From assembly GCA_900545905.1 (NCBI GenBank), contig URBA01000070.1:1-7358 (forward strand): 7,358 bases of DNA, given 5' to 3'. The translations under genes and the position numbers were made by a program. Positions 1-5,092 of the stretch are shown here, piece by piece. Source of the stretch: an uncultured Collinsella sp. GTDB lineage: Bacteria; Actinomycetota; Coriobacteriia; Coriobacteriales; Coriobacteriaceae. The notes beneath the pieces are model-generated. The model ran no database searches. It was not told where the DNA came from and saw only the letters and a list, made by a program, of their open reading frames with translations. Numbering within the stretch: the first letter of the stretch is position 1; each line of letters begins with the position of its first letter.

Positions 1-388
1 TGGCCTTCTCGCAGAGCACGTGCTTGCCGGCGGCCAGCGCGGCACGCAGATAGGTAATATGCGTGTTGTGCGGCGTGGTGATATAAACGGCATCGATGTT
101 CGGATCGGCGTAGAGGTCCTCAACCGTTTCATAGACCTTCTCGATGCCATACTGCTCGGCAAAAGCCTGAGCCTTGGACAGCGTACGGTTTGCGACGCCC
201 GCAAGCTTGCGGCCGGCAAGAGCTAGAGACTGGGCCATCTGGTTGGCGATAACGCCGCAACCGATCACAGCCCAGCGAAGCTCGGGAGCCGTAAAGATAT
301 CATCAGGGAACGGCTTGCCCTGGACCGAAGCGAACGCTGCCTTTGCGGCTGCCGCGGAGTCGAGTGGAGCCTGCTTGGAATCTGCCAT
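1..388 (-). CDS. Gfo/Idh/MocA-family NAD(P)-dependent oxidoreductase, 5' part only
   Basis: Only the first 129 codons lie in the window; the gene runs off the left edge. A nucleotide-binding Rossmann start is visible after about 38 lead-in residues (WAVIGCGVIA, residues 39-48, fitting GxGxxA). It is followed by an ANRTLSKAQAFAEQYG stretch, a DLYADPNIDAVYITTPHNTH segment and GKHVLCEKA (residues 121-129), the family's usual 'GKHVLCEKP' site with Ala for Pro. These are the hallmarks of Gfo/Idh/MocA dehydrogenases, which oxidise or reduce sugars and related polyols with NAD(P). The substrate cannot be told from the N-terminus. The ATG at 388 is chosen because AGGAGG sits 5 bases upstream and the Rossmann fold follows. 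The gene lies downstream of the ribosomal operon on the same strand but is separated from it by a terminator and about 440 bases, so it is probably a separate transcription unit. Confidence 0.88.
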   Translation of the reverse strand, partial: MADSKQAPLDSAAAAKAAFASVQGKPFPDDIFTAPELRWAVIGCGVIANQMAQSLALAGRKLAGVANRTLSKAQAFAEQYGIEKVYETVEDLYADPNIDAVYITTPHNTHITYLRAALAAGKHVLCEKA

Positions 389-434
389 ATGTGCCTCCTG
401 AATCATCGGAAGTTCTTCATTTCCAACAGCCCTA

Positions 435-522
435 TATTCGCACAAATGCGCGCGCATTTGCTCGTATTTGCGTGTTTATTTGCTTGTCGGTCATTATTTA
501 ACCATAGTTAGCAGATATTTGC
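435..522. promoter_or_regulatory. Operator-like array of (T/C)ATT(T/C)GC half-sites with an 18-bp perfect palindrome
   Basis: In the upstream region of the oxidoreductase the heptamer (T/C)ATT(T/C)GC occurs at 435, 455, 465, 477 and 516 on the plus strand. Starts are 20, 10, 12 and 39 bases apart, so the first four lie close to helical phase. The copy at 455 forms the right half of a perfect 18-bp palindrome, CAAATGCGCGCGCATTTG, at 443-460. Two further ATGCGCAT palindromes lie at 529-536 and 561-568. The array begins about 50 bases upstream of the start codon, where a repressor or activator site would be expected. No convincing -35/-10 pair was found and no regulator family can be named. Confidence 0.45.
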
Positions 523-650
523 GCGGCCATGCGCATCATCGCGCAAGACTCTGCGCGTAAATGCGCATGCTACAATCCTTGTGAAACATATAGGGGCGGA
601 GCACCAAAGCTCTAAAGACAGAGCCAGCTGTATTACTTCACCCCTCTGGG

Positions 651-684
651 GGCACCAGACATCGAAGGACTGTCCCTAGGTGCC
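651..684. repeat. Degenerate REP-like stem-loop
   Basis: GGCACC (651-656) pairs with GGTGCC (679-684) around a 22-base loop that contains GGACTGTCCC. The loop core resembles the GTCTGTCCCC core of the two better-conserved stem-loops at 748-817. A further partial match, GACCGTCCCT, lies at 731-740. This looks like a decayed member of the same family. The 389-825 gap otherwise holds no convincing gene. Confidence 0.35.
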
Positions 685-747
685 GCTTTCGTTGAAGCCT
701 ATCCTAGATGGCCAGATATACAGATCTAAAGACCGTCCCTATCAACT

Positions 748-774
748 AGTCATTTAAGTCTGTCCCCAATGACT
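748..774. repeat. REP-like stem-loop, copy A
   Basis: AGTCATT (748-754) pairs with AATGACT (768-774) around the 13-base loop TAAGTCTGTCCCC. The same loop recurs unchanged in copy B 41 bases away. A 23-base direct repeat (750-772 and 791-813) covers loop and inner stem. On the minus strand the loop reads GGGGACAGACTTA, similar in style to REP sequences mobilised by Y1/IS200-like (RAYT) transposases; that link is an inference. Confidence 0.6.
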
Positions 775-786
775 GCCAATCAACGG

Positions 787-817
787 CCACTCATTTAAGT
801 CTGTCCCCAATGAGTGG
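787..817. repeat. REP-like stem-loop, copy B, with a compensated stem change
   Basis: CCACTCATT (787-795) pairs with AATGAGTGG (809-817) around the same 13-base loop as copy A. Relative to copy A one stem pair is switched from G-C to C-G on both sides, so pairing is kept while the sequence differs. This supports selection for, or inheritance of, a folded element. It lies just beyond the operon terminator on the minus-strand path. Confidence 0.6.
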
Positions 818-825
818 GGATAGAA

Positions 826-859
826 AAAGGCCCGGATGCCGTGGAGCATCCGGGCCTTT
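826..859 (-). terminator. Intrinsic terminator ending the ribosomal-protein operon
   Basis: Arms 826-839 and 846-859 form a perfect 14-bp GC-rich stem with a 6-base loop. On the minus strand the stem ends in a run of five T followed by CTA. It starts 26 bases after the rplX stop codon. The plus strand has only three T after the stem, so termination in that direction would be weaker. Confidence 0.93.
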
Positions 860-885
860 GCTAGCAACTTGGTGTTGCGGGCAGC

Positions 886-1191
886 TTAGAACTCGTGGCC
901 GCACTTCTTGCAGACGCGCAGCTTGTTCTTGCCGTCCTTCTCGTGACCGACGCGGGCAACCTTACCGCACTCGGGGCAGACGAGATTGACGTTGGAGGCA
1001 TCGATGGGAGCCTCCTGCGAAACGATGCCGCCCTGCTGGTTGGCAGCGTTGGGCTTGACGGCCTTCTTGACGACCGAAACGCCCTCGACAACGACCTTGT
1101 TCTCGGCGGGGAGAGCACGCAGGATAACGCCCTGCTTGCCGCGATCCTTACCAGAGAGAACCTGGACCTTATCGCCCTTCTTGATATACAT
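886..1191 (-). CDS. rplX: 50S ribosomal protein L24
   Basis: The 101-residue product is a full-length bacterial L24, an early-assembly protein that binds domain I of 23S rRNA near the exit tunnel. The N-terminal KOW segment is clear (IKKGDKVQVLSGKDRGKQG, residues 3-21). The C-terminus carries a four-cysteine zinc-ribbon-like pair, CPEC (C72, C75) and CKKC (C94, C97), as in the Zn-binding form of L24. The ATG at 1191 follows AGGGGAG by a few bases and lies 13 bases after the rplN stop. It is the last gene of this operon: 26 bases downstream is a strong intrinsic terminator. In most bacteria rplE follows here; it is absent from this window. Confidence 0.97.
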   Translation of the reverse strand: MYIKKGDKVQVLSGKDRGKQGVILRALPAENKVVVEGVSVVKKAVKPNAANQQGGIVSQEAPIDASNVNLVCPECGKVARVGHEKDGKNKLRVCKKCGHEF

Positions 1192-1204
1192 ATATCTCCC
1201 CTAA

Positions 1205-1573
1205 CTACAGGGTCTCGGGAGCGAGCGAGACGATCTTCATGTACTTCTTGTCACGAAGCTCGCGAGCGACAGGCCCGAAGATACGGGTGCCGACGGGCGA
1301 ACCATCGTTGTTGATGACAACGCAGGCGTTCTCATCAAAGCGAATGTAGGAGCCATCCTTGCGGCGGATCTCCTTAACGGTGCGAACGACGACGCAACGG
1401 ACAACGTCCTTCTTCTTGACGTTGGCGCCAGGGGTAGCCTCCTGGACAGCACCGATGAACACATCGCCGATGCCTGCATAACGACGCTTGGAACCGCCAA
1501 GCACCTTGATGCAGCGAATCTTGCGAGCGCCGGAGTTGTCGGCGACGTTCAGCATGGTTTGCATCTGAATCAT
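1205..1573 (-). CDS. rplN: 50S ribosomal protein L14
   Basis: The 122-residue product has the usual length and the diagnostic start MIQMQTMLNVADNSGARK. Other conserved stretches are GDVFIGAVQEATPG (residues 36-49), KKKDVVRCVVVRT and VGTRIFGPVARELR. L14 sits on the 50S interface side, near bridges to the small subunit. The ATG at 1573 is fixed by the conserved MIQ N-terminus and a GGAGG site 10 bases upstream. In E. coli rplN opens the spc operon. Here too it is preceded by an unusually long gap (118 bases after rpsQ) that folds into a structured element, so it may be a point of separate control. Confidence 0.98.
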   Translation of the reverse strand: MIQMQTMLNVADNSGARKIRCIKVLGGSKRRYAGIGDVFIGAVQEATPGANVKKKDVVRCVVVRTVKEIRRKDGSYIRFDENACVVINNDGSPVGTRIFGPVARELRDKKYMKIVSLAPETL

Positions 1574-1598
1574 GGTAGATGTTCCTCCGAACTAAGAA

Positions 1599-1664
1599 CC
1601 GAAGAGAGGTGCGCAGCCTTTAGGCGGCCTGTGGTATGCAAACCAGGCATACGCACATCTTCGG
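1599..1664 (-). promoter_or_regulatory. Three-way-junction RNA element in the rpsQ-rplN gap (putative rplN leader)
   Basis: Read as minus-strand RNA, CCGAAGA (1664-1658) pairs with TCTTCGG (1605-1599) and GTGCG with CGCAC (1656-1652 with 1613-1609). Two internal arms follow: TATGC/GCATA with a 7-base loop, and CAGgCC/GGCTG with a bulged G. All arms are made of contiguous Watson-Crick pairs. A separate hairpin AGTCG/CGACT (1689-1685 with 1678-1674) lies between the rpsQ stop and this element. The element ends about 10 bases before the rplN Shine-Dalgarno sequence, where translational control could act. I do not recognise a described family. The fold was made by eye. Confidence 0.5.
1620..1658 (-). 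CDS. Possible 12-residue Cys-rich leader peptide upstream of rplN
   Basis: An ATG at 1658 opens MCVCLVCIPQAA followed by TAA, with three cysteines in the first seven residues. It lies inside the three-way-junction element, so translating it would unfold that structure. The ribosome-binding site is poor: only GAAG lies directly before the ATG. ORFs this short arise by chance, so this is a candidate only. Poly-Cys leader peptides that control downstream genes are known from mycobacteria. Confidence 0.2.
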   Translation of the reverse strand: MCVCLVCIPQAA

Positions 1665-1691
1665 AAACGTACAAGTCGTAAGAGCGACTGC

Positions 1692-1952
1692 TTATTTAGC
1701 GCGCTCGACGACCTCGATGAGGCGCCAACGCTTCATCTTGGACATAGGACGGGTCTCCATAACGCGGACGGTATCGCCCACGCCAGCCGTGCACTCCTCG
1801 TCGTGAGCGTGCAGCTTCTTGGAGCTGGTCATCATCTTGCCGTACTTGGGGTGACGCTTGCGCTCGGTGATGGTGACGACAATGGTCTTGGCACCGGAGA
1901 CGGAGGTAACGACACCCGTACGGACCTTACGCGAGTTACGCGAATCAGTCAT
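1692..1952 (-). CDS. rpsQ: 30S ribosomal protein S17
   Basis: The 86-residue product is full length. It shows the S17 core RKVRTGVVTSVSGAKTIVV (residues 8-26), RHPKYGKMMTSSKKLHAHDE (residues 33-52, the RNA-binding loop) and GDTVRVMETRPMSKMKRWRL. S17 is a primary binding protein of the 5' domain of 16S rRNA. The ATG at 1952 is preceded by AAGGAGAG at good spacing and lies 16 bases after the rpmC stop. It is the last gene of the classical S10-operon set; the following 118-base gap separates it from rplN. Confidence 0.97.
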   Translation of the reverse strand: MTDSRNSRKVRTGVVTSVSGAKTIVVTITERKRHPKYGKMMTSSKKLHAHDEECTAGVGDTVRVMETRPMSKMKRWRLIEVVERAK

Positions 1953-1968
1953 GTTCTCTCCTTAGGTC

Positions 1969-2184
1969 CTACTCGGCGACAGCGGACTTCTCCGCTGCGA
2001 TCTCGCGGGCGCGCTGCTCCGTGAGGACGCGAGCGATGTCCTTCTTCACGGTGTTGACGCGAGCGGCGTTGTCCAGCTGGCTGGTGGCCATCTGGAAACG
2101 AAGGTTAAAGAGCTCGGCGCGCATTTCCTTCAGCTTCTCAACGAGCTGAGCGTCCGAGAGCTCACGAATCTCTGCGGGCTTCAT
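1969..2184 (-). CDS. rpmC: 50S ribosomal protein L29
   Basis: The 71-residue product is a typical small, helical L29, with KPAEIRELSDAQLVEKLKEMRAE at the start and LFNLRFQMATSQLDNAARV in the middle (residues 25-43). L29 sits at the polypeptide exit tunnel beside L23, where it helps form the docking site for nascent-chain factors. The ATG overlaps the rplP stop as TAATG (sharing one A), and a very strong AAGGAGGAG site lies inside the end of rplP. This arrangement indicates translational coupling between the two genes. Confidence 0.97.
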   Translation of the reverse strand: MKPAEIRELSDAQLVEKLKEMRAELFNLRFQMATSQLDNAARVNTVKKDIARVLTEQRAREIAAEKSAVAE

Positions 2185-2687
2185 TAGTTCTCCTCCTTGG
2201 CGGCGGCGGCGTCCTCAGCAGCCCACTTGGCCTCGAGAGCGGCCTCCTCAGCCATCTCCTTCTCGATGCGCTGCTCAGCGTTCTTAGCAGCAACAATCTT
2301 GGTCTTGATGGGAAGCTTGTGCTGTGCAAGACGCAGAGCCTCGCGAGCGACCTCCTCGGGCACGCCCTTGACCTCGAACATGATGCGGCCGGGCTTGACG
2401 ACGGCCACCCACTCCTCGGGGTTACCCTTACCAGAACCCATGCGAGTCTCAGCAGGCTTCTTGGTGATGGGCTTATCAGGGAAGATCGTGATGTACACAC
2501 GACCGCCACGCTTCATGTAGCGGGTCATGGCAATACGAGCGGCCTCGATCTGACGGTTGGTGATCCAATGGGCCTCGAGAGCCTGGATACCAAACTCGCC
2601 GAAATGCAGCTCGGTATTACCCTTGGCCTGGCCCTTCATGGAGCCACGCTGCACCTTGCGGTGAAGAATACGCTTAGGGGCAAGCAC
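2184..2687 (-). CDS. rplP: 50S ribosomal protein L16 with an Ala/Glu-rich C-terminal extension
   Basis: Residues 1-132 are a standard L16: MLAPKRILHRKVQRG at the start, GNTELHFGEFGIQALE, RYMKRGGRVYITIFPDKP, RMGSGKGNPEEWVAVVKPGR, and LPIKTKIV at the usual end. L16 lies near the A-site tRNA elbow and is needed for late 50S assembly. Another 35 residues follow, rich in Ala, Glu and Lys, so the protein is 167 residues instead of about 137-146. The tail looks like a charged helix. The start is GTG at 2687, overlapping the rpsC stop as TAGTG, with AGGAGG 8 bases upstream. The conserved 'MLxPKR' N-terminus supports this start. Confidence 0.97.
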   Translation of the reverse strand: MLAPKRILHRKVQRGSMKGQAKGNTELHFGEFGIQALEAHWITNRQIEAARIAMTRYMKRGGRVYITIFPDKPITKKPAETRMGSGKGNPEEWVAVVKPGRIMFEVKGVPEEVAREALRLAQHKLPIKTKIVAAKNAEQRIEKEMAEEAALEAKWAAEDAAAAKEEN

Positions 2688-3397
2688 TACTGACCCCTCC
2701 TCTCGGAGTTACGACGACGAGGACGGGAAGAGCCCTCGAGTGCAGGGTTGGGAACAGGCTGGCCCGGGAGCTTCTCACCCAGGTAGATCCAGACCTTCAC
2801 GCCGCAAGCGCCCATGGTGGTGCTGGCGACAGCCGTGCCGTAGTCGATCTTGGCACGGAGGGTGTGCAGAGGCACGCGACCCTCACGGTACCACTCACGA
2901 CGGCCCATCTCGGCACCGCCGAGACGACCGGAGCACTGGATACGGATGCCCTTAGCGCCGGCCTTGCGGGCGGACTGGACAGCCTTGCGCATAGCGCGAC
3001 GGAAGGCAACGCGGCCCTCGAGCTGCTCGGCGATAGACTGAGCAACGAGGTTGGCGTCGAGCTCGGGGCGCTTGATCTCGACAACGTCGACGGAGAGCTG
3101 GCCCTTGGAGACGCCAGCGACCTTCTCGAGCTCGGTGCGGAGGGTATCGATCTCGGCACCCTTCTTACCGATGACAACGCCGGGGCGAGCGGTGAGGATG
3201 ATGACCTTCACCTTGTCGCCAGCGCGCTCGATCTCGACGCGGGAGACAGCTGCGCGGGAAAGACGCTTCTCGAGGTACTTGCGGATCTCGAGATCGTTAC
3301 CGAGGGTCTTAGCGTAATCCTTCTCTGCGAACCAGCGGGAGCGCCAGTTCTCGGTGATGCCAAGACGGAAGCCGGTGGGGTAGACTTTCTGACCCAT
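2687..3397 (-). CDS. rpsC: 30S ribosomal protein S3
   Basis: The 236-residue product has the S3 start MGQKVYPTGFRLGI, a type-II KH domain with RPGVVIGKKG at residues 71-80, and the C-terminal domain signature SGRLGGAEMGRREWYREGRV near residues 156-175. It ends in a basic tail (SSRPRRRNSERRGQ). S3 lies on the 30S head at the mRNA entry channel, where it contributes to helicase activity. The ATG at 3397 is 6 bases after the rplV stop, and its AAAGGAGG site lies inside the end of rplV. Its stop overlaps the rplP GTG. Confidence 0.98.
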   Translation of the reverse strand: MGQKVYPTGFRLGITENWRSRWFAEKDYAKTLGNDLEIRKYLEKRLSRAAVSRVEIERAGDKVKVIILTARPGVVIGKKGAEIDTLRTELEKVAGVSKGQLSVDVVEIKRPELDANLVAQSIAEQLEGRVAFRRAMRKAVQSARKAGAKGIRIQCSGRLGGAEMGRREWYREGRVPLHTLRAKIDYGTAVASTTMGACGVKVWIYLGEKLPGQPVPNPALEGSSRPRRRNSERRGQ

Positions 3398-3403
3398 ACA
3401 GCT

Positions 3404-3775
3404 TTACGCCTCCTTTCGAGGAGCAACGACGACGGTGATGTGGGAAGTACGCTTCAGAATGCGAGAAGCGGAACCCTTGGCGCGGGGACGGATGCGCTTA
3501 AGCGTCGGACCCTCGTCAACATAGGCAGCGGCGACAACCAGGTTGTCGGCACGCAGACCGTTGTTGTTCTCGGCGTTCGCAACGGCGGAACGGAGAACCT
3601 TCTCGACATCCACGGCGACGGCGCGGTCGCAGAAGTGGAGGATGTCGAAGGCCTGAGCGACAGGCTTGCGGCGGATCAGATCGACCACCAGGCGGGCCTT
3701 GCTGGGGGAAACACGCACGTACTTAGCGACGGCGCGAACCTCGGTGGCCTCAGTTTCAATAGACTTAGTTGCCAT
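3404..3775 (-). CDS. rplV: 50S ribosomal protein L22
   Basis: The 123-residue product matches L22: AVAKYVRVSPSKARLVVDLI (residues 15-34), LRSAVANAENN (residues 61-71), and the long beta-hairpin that lines the exit tunnel, VDEGPTLKRIRPRAKGSASR (residues 86-105) followed by KRTSHITVVV. The hairpin tip is where macrolide-resistance changes map in other bacteria; I see no obvious deletion or insertion there. The ATG at 3775 lies 14 bases after the rpsS stop, with a weaker AGGGGG site overlapping that stop. Confidence 0.97.
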   Translation of the reverse strand: MATKSIETEATEVRAVAKYVRVSPSKARLVVDLIRRKPVAQAFDILHFCDRAVAVDVEKVLRSAVANAENNNGLRADNLVVAAAYVDEGPTLKRIRPRAKGSASRILKRTSHITVVVAPRKEA

Positions 3776-3789
3776 TTACGGTTAACCCC

Positions 3790-4050
3790 CTATTTGGCCT
3801 TGTGGCCACGGAACGTACGAGTCGGCGCGAACTCGCCGAGCTTGTGACCAACCATGGACTCGGTAACATACACGGGCACATGCTTGCGGCCGTCGTGGAC
3901 GGCGATGGTGTGACCAACCATCTCGGGGAAGATGGTGGACGCGCGGGACCAGGTCTTCACGACGTCCTTCTTGCCAGCCTCGTTCATCGCGGTGATACGC
4001 GAGAGAAGGCGAGTCTCCACGAACGGGCCCTTTTTGAGACTTCTGCTCAT
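3790..4050 (-). CDS. rpsS: 30S ribosomal protein S19
   Basis: The 86-residue product is canonical: MSRSLKKGPFV at the start, KTWSRASTIFPEMVGHTIAV (residues 32-51), DGRKHVPVYVTESMVGHKLG, and EFAPTRTFRGH near the end. S19 sits on the 30S head, contacts S13 and forms part of bridges to the 50S subunit. The ATG at 4050 is preceded by AGGAGA at good spacing, within a 32-base gap after rplB. Confidence 0.98.
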   Translation of the reverse strand: MSRSLKKGPFVETRLLSRITAMNEAGKKDVVKTWSRASTIFPEMVGHTIAVHDGRKHVPVYVTESMVGHKLGEFAPTRTFRGHKAK

Positions 4051-4082
4051 AAGTGCTTTCTCCTAAAACTCGGTATCCGAAA

Positions 4083-4913
4083 TTACTTCTTACGGCGACG
4101 AATGATGTGCTGGTTCGAGACCTTCTTCTTCTTGCGCGTACGAAGGCCCTTCGTCGGCTTACCCCAGGGGGTAACGGAGGGACGACCAGAGGTGTGGTTC
4201 TTGCCCTCGCCACCGCCGTGCGGGTGGTCGACAGGGTTCATGACGGTACCACGGACGGTCGGGCGCACGTTCATGTGACGCTTACGGCCGGCCTTGCCGA
4301 TGACGATGTTGGAGTGATCGGCGTTGCCGACCTCACCGACGGTGGCGCGGCAGGTAACGAGGATGCGGCGCATCTCGGAGGAAGGCATACGGACGATAGC
4401 GTACTTGCCCTCCTTACCCATCAGCTGGCAGGAGTTACCGGCGGAACGGGCGATAGCAGCGCCCTTGCCCGGCTGGAACTCGACGGCGTGGATGAGCGTA
4501 CCGACGGGGATGTCGGCGAGGGGCAGAGCGTTGCCCGGCTTGATGTCGGCGTCAGAACCGGACATGATGGTCTGACCGACCTCGAGGCCCTTGGGGGCCA
4601 GGATGTAGCGCTTCTCACCGTCAGCGTAGTGCAGCAGAGCGATGCGAGCGGAACGGTTCGGATCGTACTCGATCGTGGCAACCTTGGCGGGCACGCCGTC
4701 CTTGTTGCGCTTGAAGTCGATCACGCGGTAACGACGCTTCACGCCGCCGCCCTGGTGGCGGGTGGTGATGCGGCCGTTGTTGTTACGACCGGCCTTCTTG
4801 GGCAGGGGCTCGAGAAGAGACTTCTCGGGCTTGGTGCAGGTGATCTCGGAGAAGTCGGAGATCGTCTGCCAACGCCTACCAGCGGAGGTCGGCTTAAGGT
4901 GCTTTACAGCCAT
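4083..4913 (-). CDS. rplB: 50S ribosomal protein L2
   Basis: The 276-residue product has the usual length. It begins MAVKHLKPTSAGRRW, carries RITTRHQGGGVKRRYR (residues 48-63), and has the universally conserved MNPVDHPHGGGEG at residues 225-237, including the His at 230 that corresponds to the peptidyl-transferase-centre histidine of E. coli L2. The C-terminus is strongly basic (RTRKKKKVSNQHIIRRRKK). The reading frame stays open to 4988, but the ATG at 4913 matches the family start and has AAGGG 7 bases upstream. It follows a 179-base gap after rplW, the longest inside the operon, which holds several RNA structures. Confidence 0.98.
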   Translation of the reverse strand: MAVKHLKPTSAGRRWQTISDFSEITCTKPEKSLLEPLPKKAGRNNNGRITTRHQGGGVKRRYRVIDFKRNKDGVPAKVATIEYDPNRSARIALLHYADGEKRYILAPKGLEVGQTIMSGSDADIKPGNALPLADIPVGTLIHAVEFQPGKGAAIARSAGNSCQLMGKEGKYAIVRMPSSEMRRILVTCRATVGEVGNADHSNIVIGKAGRKRHMNVRPTVRGTVMNPVDHPHGGGEGKNHTSGRPSVTPWGKPTKGLRTRKKKKVSNQHIIRRRKK

Positions 4914-4938
4914 TACAATCCCTTTCAATAGGAATCCG

Positions 4939-5019
4939 TTAGCCATCGCAGACAGGGATACGAGGTTCTGCCTCGGGTGCGATGACACCGGACGTATACA
5001 CGGTTCCGGGCGTGTCCAT
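4939..5019 (-). CDS. Possible 26-residue leader peptide upstream of rplB
   Basis: An ATG at 5019 opens a 26-codon ORF starting MDTPGTVYT and ending in TAA at 4941-4939, 25 bases before the rplB start. Its first 26 bases match (23/26) the start of an equally long ORF upstream of rplC. The ORF runs through the CATCGCA/TGCGATG hairpin, so its translation would melt that structure. A ribosome-binding site is weak (GGG about 8 bases upstream). The repeat could be kept for its RNA or DNA sequence and not for the peptide. Confidence 0.3.
   Translation of the reverse strand: MDTPGTVYTSGVIAPEAEPRIPVCDG
4944..4984 (-). promoter_or_regulatory. Nested hairpin in the rplB leader
   Basis: On the minus strand CATCGCA (4984-4978) pairs with TGCGATG (4950-4944), enclosing a second stem CGAGG/CCTCG with loop CAGAA (4975-4961). 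It ends 30 bases before the rplB ATG and about 20 before its Shine-Dalgarno sequence. It is likely part of the rplB leader RNA; the ligand or regulator is unknown. Confidence 0.5.
4994..5019 (-). repeat. 26-base element shared with the rplC leader (rplB copy)
   Basis: This stretch matches 6859-6884 at 23 of 26 positions in the same orientation. Read on the minus strand it starts with ATGGACACG and ends with CGTGTATAC. ACACG and CGTGT can form a 5-bp stem with an 8-base loop. The flanks show no similarity. It can alternatively be disrupted by GGGCGT/ACGCCC pairing (5030-5025 with 5013-5008), so two folds compete here. Confidence 0.6.
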
Positions 5020-5037
5020 TTTATACGCCCAAAACCT

Positions 5038-5075
5038 TGAGCTCTCGCCTCCCCTATTTGGGAGGCATGAGCTCA
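5038..5075 (-). terminator. Strong hairpin after rplW, possible attenuator
   Basis: TGAGCTC (5075-5069) pairs with GAGCTCA (5044-5038) and GCCTCCC with GGGAGGC (5066-5060 with 5053-5047). This makes 14 pairs with a 2x2 internal loop and a 6-base apical loop. It is followed on the minus strand by AGGTTTTGGG, a short T run. It could act as a leaky intrinsic terminator or an RNA-processing site between rplW and rplB. Full termination is unlikely because rplB has no proven promoter of its own. Confidence 0.5.
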
Positions 5076-5092
5076 CTCAACAGCAGCGAGTC

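Noticed and set aside
748..817. CRISPR array
   Set aside because: There are only two repeats with one 18-base interval, each is a self-contained hairpin, and no cas gene is seen.
2864..3847. 327-codon open frame on the plus strand across rpsC and rplV
   Set aside because: It is antisense to two certain ribosomal genes in the frame left open by their GC-rich codon bias. It has no recognisable protein features.
4053..4931. 292-codon open frame on the plus strand across rplB
   Set aside because: It is antisense to the full length of L2 and low in complexity (many Asp, Gly, Val, Leu), as expected from codon-bias shadows.
4914..4988. N-terminal extension of L2 by 25 residues
   Set aside because: The frame is open, but L2 proteins begin at MAVKHLKP, and the extension would cover the structured leader.
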